Shown here one piece after another: positions 1 through 7,173 of a stretch of DNA of 27,822 nt. The notes beneath the pieces were generated by a model. It saw only the letters and a program-made list of their open reading frames with translations, was not told the DNA's origin and searched no databases. The stretch is from a virus. Within the stretch, counting starts at the first letter, position 1, and every line of letters starts with the position of its first letter. The stretch lies in the IMG/VR virus record IMGVR_UViG_3300008259_000366, positions 1 through 27,822 of that record. The stretch is one strand, 5' to 3'. Both the position numbers and the translations under genes were made by a program.

Positions 1-393
1 CCGAAAAGATTGATTTCTTATGATATATTACCTGTCGAAAATTTTGGTATAGATAGATTAGAACTAAAAAAATTGGCAGAAATTAATGGTACTGACTTTG
101 ATTTCATGGTTGGGGACACATTGAATATCGAGATCGAAGAAACTGATTTATTATTCATAGACACTTATCATGTTTATCAACAATTGATCGTAGAATTAAA
201 CAATCATGGTAATAAGTCAAAGAAATATATAATAATGCATGACACAACTAAGTTTGGCGAAAGAGGGGAATGTAATGAAGGCGATGGATTAATGAAAGCC
301 ATTTACGAGTTTATCTCGAATAATCCTAATTGGATTATTTATGAAAAATTTGAAAATAATAATGGGTTAACAGTATTAAAAAGATTAAAATGA
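1..393 (+). CDS. Class I SAM-dependent methyltransferase-like protein, left-truncated
   Basis: The frame is open to the left edge of the window, so the N-terminus and the usual glycine-rich SAM-binding loop are missing; the TTG at position 10 is not a convincing start. What remains looks like the C-terminal half of a Rossmann-type methyltransferase. An acidic strand reads LLFIDTYHVYQQL, followed by a strand-turn KYIIMHDTT, as in small-molecule or sugar methyltransferases of the Methyltransf_24/cephalosporin hydroxylase type. The C-terminus (GLTVLKRLK) is the usual final beta strand. Its TGA stop overlaps the start of the next gene (ATGA), so the two are probably translationally coupled. The neighbours are glycosyltransferases, so a role in modifying a sugar or surface polymer is plausible. 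The substrate cannot be read from the sequence. Confidence 0.6.
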   Translation, partial: PKRLISYDILPVENFGIDRLELKKLAEINGTDFDFMVGDTLNIEIEETDLLFIDTYHVYQQLIVELNNHGNKSKKYIIMHDTTKFGERGECNEGDGLMKAIYEFISNNPNWIIYEKFENNNGLTVLKRLK

Positions 394-1154
394 TAGAGGT
401 TAATTTTATAATAACTGTTTACGATAAGGAAGAATATTGGCCTTATTTAAAAGATATAATTAACAAATATAAAAATATAAAAAGTAATTTTGTAGTTTGT
501 TACAGCGGAATCGATGACAATTTTGATTATGATATAAAGATTAAAAATTTGGTAAATGGTGGAAGAGGTAACAATCATCATGTAAATTCTTGTTCCTATG
601 CTGATATGGATTATGATTTGACAATAAAAGGTTACGAGTTTTTAAAAAAAAATAATGTAAAAAATTGGATAAAATTATCAGTCGATAGTTGGTTGTTGGA
701 TGAAAAAAAATTAATTGAAATATTAAATTTTATGAATGAAAATTCATTTGCATACGGAGGTAATATTTGGTATAGTCATATTAATTTATCAACAGATATT
801 TTTTTCGCAAACACACAAAAAAATAATATTTTTGAGGATTTAAAATTACACGGAAAAAAATTTTTGGATTGGTTATATGAAAAAAAAATACCAACAGGTT
901 TTGAAAATCTAATGAGGTATGTCGTCATACCATACGACCATTTTTTAATTTTAGATAGGGAGTTTTTAGAAGATGACAACCACAGACATGAATGTGGTAC
1001 ATTAGGTTGGTGTATGTTCCATAAATTAGAGAACAATATAAATTTTATGAAAAAATACAAATCAGATAATAACCCGCCAACATTTAGAAAAATAAAAGGT
1101 AATGATAGTCCATACAGTTTTGAGTGGTATCTACTTGATTCAGGACAAAATTAA
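390..1154 (+). CDS. Putative glycosyltransferase (GT-A-like)
   Basis: A 254-residue soluble protein that starts with a hydrophobic strand (VNFIITVYDKEEYW), like the first beta strand of GT-A glycosyltransferases. Around residues 95-103 it has KLSVDSWLL, placed where family members carry a metal-binding DxD; here it reads DSW, so the metal ligand is uncertain. No signal peptide or membrane segment is visible. The start overlaps the upstream methyltransferase stop by four bases, and the stop lies six bases before the TylF/HtrL fusion gene, so it sits in an operon of sugar-modifying genes. The gene is extremely A-rich, with many homopolymer runs of A, which makes it prone to indel errors. Family membership is inferred from shape and context rather than a diagnostic motif; a hypothetical protein is the alternative. 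Confidence 0.45.
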   Translation: MIEVNFIITVYDKEEYWPYLKDIINKYKNIKSNFVVCYSGIDDNFDYDIKIKNLVNGGRGNNHHVNSCSYADMDYDLTIKGYEFLKKNNVKNWIKLSVDSWLLDEKKLIEILNFMNENSFAYGGNIWYSHINLSTDIFFANTQKNNIFEDLKLHGKKFLDWLYEKKIPTGFENLMRYVVIPYDHFLILDREFLEDDNHRHECGTLGWCMFHKLENNINFMKKYKSDNNPPTFRKIKGNDSPYSFEWYLLDSGQN

Positions 1155-1160
1155 AAAAAT

Positions 1161-2597
1161 ATGATAGAAAAAATATTAAATTTCAATAATAAAAAAATTG
1201 ATCCGACTATAATAAATGAGCATCAAATAAAAAACTTAGTTTTTTATTTGATGGATACAATAATGTCAAATTTAGATGGTGATGTGGTTGAATTAGGATG
1301 TTATGTTGGGGAATCGTCAAAATATTTGATGAAAACTATAATAGAAACTGATTCAAAAAAAAAGTTATTCGTATATGATTCTTTTGAGGGTCTACCCCCA
1401 TTATCTCAATGGGAGGAAAACTCAGGTTGGAAACCGGGGACATTATCAACCACTCAAGATACTTTAATATCAAATTTTATACAAAACAATATACCAACAC
1501 CTATAATACATAAAGATTGGTTTTCTAATATTCCTGAAGAAAAATTACCAAATAAAATTTGTTTTGCATTTTTAGATGGTGATTTTTATGACTCAATCTA
1601 TGATAGTCTCAAAAAAATATACGATAGAGTTGTTGATGGTGGATATATAATTTTTCACGATTATGATAGGAGTGACTTGCCAGGTGTTAAAGCCGCTATA
1701 GAAACTTTTTTTAAAGAAAAAAACATTGATTTCGAAGTAACTCAAGTTACAAATCAATTAGGTGTTTTGAAAAAAAATAATAAATTGACTCAATTTTTAC
1801 CTAAAATTAATATAAAAAAGACAACACTTGTAACAGGATTATGGGATATTGGTAGAGGGGATCTTAATGAAGGTTGGTCAAGATCATTTCAACATTACCT
1901 GAATAAATTTGAAGAACTCTTAAAAGTAGATACCAATCTAATAATTTTTGGTGACAAAGAACTTGAGAAGTTTGTGTTTGATAGAAGGAGTTCAGAAAAT
2001 ACCCAATTTATTTTAAGAGATTTAAGTTGGTTCAAAAATAATGAATATTATGAACTAATACAAAATATTAGAAAAAACCCAAATTGGTATTCACAATCAG
2101 GATGGTTACCAGATTCAACTCAAGCAAAACTTGAGATGTATAACCCATTGGTTATGTCAAAAATGTTCTTGTTAAATGATGCAAAAATTGTTGACAGATT
2201 TAACTCAGAAAAATTATTTTGGATTGATGCAGGTCTTACAAATACCGTTCATTATGGTTATTTTACACACGATAAAGTATTAGATAAAATAAATCAAAAA
2301 TTTGATAAGTTCAACTTTATATGTTTCCCATACGATGGAAAGGTAGAAATACACGGATTTGAATATAAAAAGATGTGTGAATATTCAAATAGTGAAGTTA
2401 GTATGGTTGCAAGAGCGGGATTTTTTGGTGGTGATAAAGAATATATCTCAGAAATAAATTCTTTGTATTACCACTTATTAATGACTTCCCTTAAAGAAGG
2501 ATTGATGGGAACAGAAGAATCTTTGTTTACAATTTTAACTTATAAACATCCTGATTTAATAAACTATTATGAAATAGAAAATAATGGTATTAAATAA
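1161..2597 (+). CDS. TylF-type O-methyltransferase fused to HtrL/YibB-like domain
   Basis: A 478-residue two-domain protein. Residues about 35-200 match a TylF/macrocin-O-methyltransferase fold: the SAM loop VVELGCYVGESS (about 42-53), the acidic strand VYDSFEGLPP (about 71-80), the metal and catalytic strand FAFLDGDFYDS, and GGYIIFHDYD. Residues about 220-478 begin TTLVTGLWDIGRGDL and contain LIIFGDKELEKFV, FWIDAGL and GLMGTEESLF, which I recognise as the HtrL/YibB (WlaTC-like) family associated with lipopolysaccharide and capsule loci and probably glycosyltransferase-like. A fused methyltransferase and sugar transferase suggests stepwise modification of a glycan. It ends in a 14-base out-of-frame overlap with the GT2-like gene. 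That junction looks abnormal (see the next entry), and the fusion may once have continued into it. Confidence 0.7.
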   Translation: MIEKILNFNNKKIDPTIINEHQIKNLVFYLMDTIMSNLDGDVVELGCYVGESSKYLMKTIIETDSKKKLFVYDSFEGLPPLSQWEENSGWKPGTLSTTQDTLISNFIQNNIPTPIIHKDWFSNIPEEKLPNKICFAFLDGDFYDSIYDSLKKIYDRVVDGGYIIFHDYDRSDLPGVKAAIETFFKEKNIDFEVTQVTNQLGVLKKNNKLTQFLPKINIKKTTLVTGLWDIGRGDLNEGWSRSFQHYLNKFEELLKVDTNLIIFGDKELEKFVFDRRSSENTQFILRDLSWFKNNEYYELIQNIRKNPNWYSQSGWLPDSTQAKLEMYNPLVMSKMFLLNDAKIVDRFNSEKLFWIDAGLTNTVHYGYFTHDKVLDKINQKFDKFNFICFPYDGKVEIHGFEYKKMCEYSNSEVSMVARAGFFGGDKEYISEINSLYYHLLMTSLKEGLMGTEESLFTILTYKHPDLINYYEIENNGIK

Positions 2598-3285
2598 CTC
2601 AACAGATAGATCAACAGATCAAGGATATAAAGAACTGTGTGATAAATATGATTTTACAATTATAGATCCTGGTTCAAATTTAGGCATTTGTGGTGGCAGA
2701 CAATACATTGCAGAACACTTTGATAGAACAGATTCTGACTTTATGTTTTTCTTTGAAGATGATATGTTCTTTTATCCAAAAAAAGGTGAAGTATGTAAAA
2801 ATGGTTTTAATAGGTATGTAGACAATTTATATTCCAAAAGTTTAAAAATTATTCAAAAAGAAAATTTTGATTTTCTAAAACTTAATTTTACTGAGTTTTT
2901 TGGTGACAATTCAGTCCAGTGGTCTTGGTATAATACTCCACAATCAGTAAGAGAACAACTTTGGCCAGCTTATTCAAAGCTTCCTCAACAAGGGTTAGAT
3001 CCAAATGCTCCAAAAGCCAAATACAGTTCAGTTAGATCTTTAGAAGGAGTTCCTTATGTAACAGGAGAAGTATATTATTGTAATTGGCCACAAATTGTTT
3101 CAAAAGAGGGTAACAAAAAAATGTTTTTAGATACAAAATGGGCTCACCCATTTGAACAAACCTGGATGAGTTATATGTATCAAGAGACTGTTAAAGGAAA
3201 TATAAAGCCTGGTCTCCTTTTGATGACCCCAACTGAACATAATAGATTTGATCATTATTCTAGAGAATTGAGAAAAGAGAGTTAA
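2584..3285 (+). CDS. GT2-like glycosyltransferase lacking its N-terminus
   Basis: The 233-residue product starts directly with VLNNSTDRSTD, equivalent to the NNgSTD motif that normally lies about 30-40 residues into a family 2 glycosyltransferase. It continues with the nucleotide-sugar strand (GSNLGICGGRQY) and a metal-binding FFFEDDMFF, matching the DxD/EDD position. The usual first strand and P-loop-like start (IVIPTYN type) are absent. An in-frame TAG lies at 2575-2577, so no longer upstream reading is possible. The upstream fusion gene ends in the +1-shifted frame within the first codons here, consistent with an internal deletion plus frameshift that joined two genes or two domains of one protein. 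The truncated protein may be non-functional. The EDD region and C-terminal half look intact. Confidence 0.6.
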   Translation: MVLNNSTDRSTDQGYKELCDKYDFTIIDPGSNLGICGGRQYIAEHFDRTDSDFMFFFEDDMFFYPKKGEVCKNGFNRYVDNLYSKSLKIIQKENFDFLKLNFTEFFGDNSVQWSWYNTPQSVREQLWPAYSKLPQQGLDPNAPKAKYSSVRSLEGVPYVTGEVYYCNWPQIVSKEGNKKMFLDTKWAHPFEQTWMSYMYQETVKGNIKPGLLLMTPTEHNRFDHYSRELRKES

Positions 3286-3314
3286 AATCTTTTCTTATTA
3301 TTTAACTTTTTTGG

Positions 3315-3322
3315 TATTTATA
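3315..3322 (+). promoter_or_regulatory. Candidate late promoter TATTTATA before the structural cluster
   Basis: TATTTATA lies five bases after TATTTAT and just before the AAGG and ATG of the first BppU-like gene. It is the first intergenic space after the glycan genes, so it probably opens the virion-gene transcription unit. The same sense-strand heptamer precedes at least seven other genes in this window. The closeness to the ATG would imply a nearly leaderless transcript if the box acts at -10. Confidence 0.45.
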
Positions 3323-3326
3323 AAGG

Positions 3327-4163
3327 ATGGAATTCTTTATAAAACAAAATACCACCTTACCTCTTTTAAAAATGCAAATTGTAAAGGATGGTAAAACCGA
3401 TTATAGACACATATGTGACATTATTGAAAGGTCATCCATTTATTTTTCTATGGTTGATGACGCAACCGGTATTCCAAAAATAATTTCAGCAGGTGCTGGT
3501 TTTGTTAACAAGGTATTTATTGAACCAAATTCTTTACCTGAATATTATTTGTATTATAGATTTACAAAAAATGATACAAATAGATCAGGAAGATATAGGG
3601 GTGAATTTACACTTTTGAGTGATGAGGGGACTTTGGTTGTTCCATTATCTGACATTCTATACATTAACATTCCTGAAAATTTGGTTTCTGATGAATCTGA
3701 TGATAATTGTGGTGAACCAGGATTTCCTTGTTGTGATGATGATGAACCATTATCATATAGCTTCGAACTTAATATAATAGTTTCTTCGGGTTCTATTATT
3801 GTAGATTCTGAAATAATATCAGATAAACCACTCATAACCGATGCTACCGCAACTTTTGATACATTTTTATTAACGACTGAGGGAGACCCAATACAAGTCC
3901 CAACAGAAGTGACTATTAAACAGGGTGAAAAGATCGGATCAGTTCAATACACAATAAATGGTGATTACAATAATTTAAATGGATCGATTTCAATTGCCAA
4001 TATGAATATAGTATTTCTTGATAGATCTATCGATTATTCAACAGATGAAAATAGTCCTAAATTCGAACAATATATCAGTGATGCAATAATAACGGAAGTT
4101 AAGAATGAATATATACAAGTTGGTTTGAATATATATTTATCATATATCGATTCACCAAATTAA
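3327..4163 (+). CDS. Putative baseplate/fibre protein with BppU-like N-terminal domain (copy 1)
   Basis: A 278-residue protein. Residues 1-115 (MEFFIKQNTTLPLLKMQIVK onwards) are clearly paralogous to the product of 6670-7170: both share the start, IYFSMVD..T.IPKII, YYLYYRFTKNDTNRSGRYRGEF and a DEGT...LYINI ending. The shape, an opening strand then a polarised-material-law-like beta sandwich, resembles the N-terminal domain of phage upper-baseplate protein BppU (DUF2479-like), which anchors receptor-binding parts to the baseplate. A short Cys/Asp-rich hinge follows (CGEPGFPCCDDDEP, about 127-140), then a second beta-rich domain unrelated to the paralogue. Fifteen bases separate it from the large fibre gene downstream. 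BppU kinship is inferred from pattern; a virion role is well supported by context. Confidence 0.5.
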   Translation: MEFFIKQNTTLPLLKMQIVKDGKTDYRHICDIIERSSIYFSMVDDATGIPKIISAGAGFVNKVFIEPNSLPEYYLYYRFTKNDTNRSGRYRGEFTLLSDEGTLVVPLSDILYINIPENLVSDESDDNCGEPGFPCCDDDEPLSYSFELNIIVSSGSIIVDSEIISDKPLITDATATFDTFLLTTEGDPIQVPTEVTIKQGEKIGSVQYTINGDYNNLNGSISIANMNIVFLDRSIDYSTDENSPKFEQYISDAIITEVKNEYIQVGLNIYLSYIDSPN

Positions 4164-4177
4164 ACAAAACCTATAAG

Positions 4178-6661
4178 ATGCTAACAGGAAAAACAATCAA
4201 CCAATTATCACCAATAGATCAGGTTTATTCAGATCTAAATTTACCATCAGAATATGATGGTTATACATATAAAGTATCATTCGATCAACTTAGAAAGTCA
4301 ATTTCTGATTATATTACAGGAGTTACTCCTTCTGCAACGGCAACCATACCTGTAACCCCAACCCCTTCTAATACCCCTTGTTTTAGTAAATGTAGACAAT
4401 ACAATATTATAAATTCAGGCCCAAATCAAGCTATTGTTCAATACTTACTATTAAGAGATTGTTGTAACCAAAATATTATCGGATATCTTTCTCCTTCGTT
4501 AGTATCTCAAAATCAACTCTCCCAAGGAGTTTACTACATTAGTAATTTATCAGACATAACAGGGTCAACAATATCAGGCGGATGTTATTCACTAGAATTT
4601 GGAAACACAACAGGTATATTACAATATAGTGGATATTCAAATGTAAGTTCTTTTATTGATTGTCAAACTTGTCTAAATTTAACAGGAAATTATTTAGATT
4701 GTTCTTCTTGTCCAACGGGATATACTTGGTCTCCTTATACAGGAACCACTTGTATATCGATAGATATAACAGGATCAACACAACCTACAGGAACTCAACT
4801 TCCGATATTGGCAATATGGGATGATTTTACAGATATAAACACATCTCTTTTTTGTGGCCACATTCAACCTTGGAATAGTTGGGGATCGATTTTATTTGAC
4901 ACAGGTTATGATATAAATGGTAACGGTAGTTATCAACCTATATATGACGGTGGGACTGGATTGTGGAACTCAGTTATTGCGACTAATTATGTCGGTGGAA
5001 CTATGTATTTAATTAGCCCATTACAAAGATCTGGGGTTTGGGCCTCATTATCTAATCCACCATATTTCCAATCCCCCAATAATTGGAGTTATTTTGATTC
5101 AACGAACGCCACTGCTCGTTGGTTTGGTATTGTTGATACTATAGAATCTACAGGTCAAACTTTTTATGTTGGGATTTGCGGTCCAACATATTGTTTGAGA
5201 TTAAATGGAAATACCATACTTCAAACTGATTTTACATCAGGATTTACCACATCTACAGGTGTGACATGGGATACTAATGTTGAAAGTATAGAAAATAGTA
5301 ACCAATGGACTTGGAAAATTTACCCTGTTTATTTTCCTGCTGGACTAAATACAATTGAATTGTTAACCACCAATATGTCAGGTCTTATTCCAAGACCTGT
5401 GTTTGGTTGTGAAATATATGATAATAGTTATCAAGAAATTTTTTCCGCAACTCAAATTTCAAATCTAAACATAATTTATTCAACTATAAATAGGGCTATA
5501 AGAATTGCCGACTATCCAAACAGTTCAATAACTCAAGTACCACCAATTAACTGTTTTGACACAACTTATCCAATTTGTTTCAATTCGGAATACGATAACA
5601 CTTCCACATTAGTTAACATTGACATTCATTATTGGGATTGTAACGCTGATTATGAATTTAATTTATGGGAGTATTACCAAAGTGGATCCTCATTTACCAT
5701 AAGTGGTGGAACAAGTGGGTCAACACCCCAAATGTTAGTTTATTTACCATATTATATGACAAATGCGGTTTCGTATTCTTATGGTGTTCCAAATATATTT
5801 ACTTTGAATCCACCAGACACTGGTTTTACCAATTTTAATACATATCACGGATTTGGTTGTCCATCAGGATATTACTATGATAGATTAAATGATATTTGTG
5901 TGAGAATATCATATTGTGAAGGACAACAATCAACCGGAACAACATGCGTTACACCAACACCGACACCGACACCATTACCACCGACACCGACACCAACTTC
6001 ATATAGTGGAGTTTGTTCCATCGTTGTATCAAGTAATTGTGGTGTAACAACAGCAACAACTCAATCATATATTAATGGATATCCTTCGTATTCTTTTTCA
6101 TTCCCATATAATCCACAAACAAATTGGGTTCAGAACATATATTGGACAATAGAATGGGATGGAATTAAGTGGATTGTAATTGAGCACTGGAATAATACAA
6201 CCACAACAGCTTCAGTTTTACTTGGTAATAATTTATTACCGATAGGGTCTACAACTCAGTGGGTTGGTAATATTTTTTCGAATACTAGCGTGTGTGTATT
6301 GGATTATAATAACTTCTTTACCTATGGGTTATATAATAATTGTCCAACTCCTACCCCATCAACAACTCCACCTGTAACTCCAACTCCGACATCTTGTTTC
6401 GGTTGTAGAGAGTGGTATTACAACAATCAAAATGCATTCAATGTTACACTATATTATTCAGATTGTTATAGTGGTCAACAATCAACCATACTCTCAGGGT
6501 TTACAACAGGATATACAGAATGTATTTTAAACAATCCTTGGCACAATCCATTACCACCGAATAGTTCTCTAACACTATTACCAATTGGTAATTGTTGTTC
6601 TGTAAGTCCAACCCCCACACCAACACCAACGGTAACCCCAACGGAAACAAATAAAGGATAA
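4178..6661 (+). CDS. Large cysteine-rich fibre-like structural protein with PTP linkers
   Basis: An 827-residue protein opening with MLTGKTINQLSPIDQVYSDL and FDQLRKSISDYI, the short attachment-type N-terminus common in phage fibres. Pro/Thr-rich linkers (about residues 55-67, 590-608, 720-738 and 809-825) separate beta-rich blocks. Two similar Cys domains occur: CFSKCRQYNI...LRDCC near residue 68 and CFGCREWYYN...YSDC near residue 740. Two CP(T/S)GY elements (near 178 and 567) resemble EGF-type knots. Residues about 207-445 form a jelly-roll-like block with IYPVYFPAGLNTIELL and FYVGICGPTYCLRLNG, reminiscent of PA14/carbohydrate-binding sandwiches. No signal peptide or membrane segment is seen, as expected for a virion protein. 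It probably contributes to host-surface binding; the exact location on the tail is unknown. Confidence 0.6.
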   Translation: MLTGKTINQLSPIDQVYSDLNLPSEYDGYTYKVSFDQLRKSISDYITGVTPSATATIPVTPTPSNTPCFSKCRQYNIINSGPNQAIVQYLLLRDCCNQNIIGYLSPSLVSQNQLSQGVYYISNLSDITGSTISGGCYSLEFGNTTGILQYSGYSNVSSFIDCQTCLNLTGNYLDCSSCPTGYTWSPYTGTTCISIDITGSTQPTGTQLPILAIWDDFTDINTSLFCGHIQPWNSWGSILFDTGYDINGNGSYQPIYDGGTGLWNSVIATNYVGGTMYLISPLQRSGVWASLSNPPYFQSPNNWSYFDSTNATARWFGIVDTIESTGQTFYVGICGPTYCLRLNGNTILQTDFTSGFTTSTGVTWDTNVESIENSNQWTWKIYPVYFPAGLNTIELLTTNMSGLIPRPVFGCEIYDNSYQEIFSATQISNLNIIYSTINRAIRIADYPNSSITQVPPINCFDTTYPICFNSEYDNTSTLVNIDIHYWDCNADYEFNLWEYYQSGSSFTISGGTSGSTPQMLVYLPYYMTNAVSYSYGVPNIFTLNPPDTGFTNFNTYHGFGCPSGYYYDRLNDICVRISYCEGQQSTGTTCVTPTPTPTPLPPTPTPTSYSGVCSIVVSSNCGVTTATTQSYINGYPSYSFSFPYNPQTNWVQNIYWTIEWDGIKWIVIEHWNNTTTTASVLLGNNLLPIGSTTQWVGNIFSNTSVCVLDYNNFFTYGLYNNCPTPTPSTTPPVTPTPTSCFGCREWYYNNQNAFNVTLYYSDCYSGQQSTILSGFTTGYTECILNNPWHNPLPPNSSLTLLPIGNCCSVSPTPTPTPTVTPTETNKG
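5948..5999 (+). repeat. PTP-encoding microsatellite linker
   Basis: Short repeats of ACACCGACACC type encode VTPTPTPTPLPPTPTPTS in the fibre gene. Similar tracts lie at about 6343-6394, 6605-6645, 7077-7167 and 9058-9145. They encode flexible, extended linkers and give regions of near-identical DNA across neighbouring structural genes. Confidence 0.8.
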
Positions 6662-6669
6662 AAACTGAT

Positions 6670-7170
6670 ATGGAATTCTACATAAAAAAAGGTGCAACAC
6701 TACCTACTTTAAAATATCAAGTTGTAAAAGATGGTAGAAGTGATTATCATAGGTTTTATAACTATGTGACTGGTGACACTTTGTTTTTTTCTATGGTTGA
6801 CTCAACAACAAAAATTCCAAAAATTATAACAAGAAAAGGAAAGTTTGTTAAGTCGGAAGTAGATGATGAATATTATGCAACTTATAGATTCAGAAATTTT
6901 GATACAAATAAAGCGGGAAGATTCGAAGGACAGTTTTTAATTAAAACTGATGAGGGAACAATAGGGTTAGATCTTAAAGAAAAAATCTTTATCAATGTCG
7001 TTGAAACCATAATACCTGATCAATTTGATGGTAATGGTGGTGGATGTTATACAACTGACAACCCTTGTTGTCCTGTTCCATCATTTACACCAAGTAATAC
7101 CCCTTCGGTAACACCAACTCCAAGTATCACACCAACTCCAACATTAACTCCGACCCCAACAACACCATAA
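6670..7170 (+). CDS. Putative baseplate/fibre protein with BppU-like N-terminal domain (copy 2)
   Basis: A 166-residue paralogue of the 3327-4163 product. It shares the MEFYIKKGATLP start, VVKDGRSDYHRF, LFFSMVDSTTKIPKII, YATYRFRNFDTNKAGRFEGQF and DEGTIGLDLKEKIFINV. It lacks the second domain of copy 1; after a Cys motif (CYTTDNPCCP, about 129-138) it ends in a Pro/Thr tail (PTPSITPTPTLTPTPTTP). Nine bases separate it from the upstream fibre and three from the downstream gene, so all are probably one transcript. The pair therefore repeats the layout of small anchor gene followed by large fibre gene. It is probably a tail-tip or baseplate attachment component; the domain call rests on pattern, not on a search. 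Confidence 0.5.
   Translation: MEFYIKKGATLPTLKYQVVKDGRSDYHRFYNYVTGDTLFFSMVDSTTKIPKIITRKGKFVKSEVDDEYYATYRFRNFDTNKAGRFEGQFLIKTDEGTIGLDLKEKIFINVVETIIPDQFDGNGGGCYTTDNPCCPVPSFTPSNTPSVTPTPSITPTPTLTPTPTTP
7077..7167 (+). repeat. PTP-encoding low-complexity tail
   Basis: Degenerate repeats of CCAACTCC and ACACC type encode a C-terminal Pro/Thr/Ser run in the short BppU-like gene. The DNA resembles the tracts at 5948-5999 and 9058-9145, so it could support recombination between the structural genes. Confidence 0.75.
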
Positions 7171-7173
7171 TAA

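Noticed and set aside
10-12. TTG 10 as a gene start
   Set aside because: The frame is open to the window edge and the protein begins in mid-domain, so the gene is simply truncated.
776-1060. 94-codon minus-strand open frame
   Set aside because: Lies wholly inside the glycosyltransferase-like gene on the other strand; product is a Phe/Ser/Lys-rich shadow without a recognisable domain.
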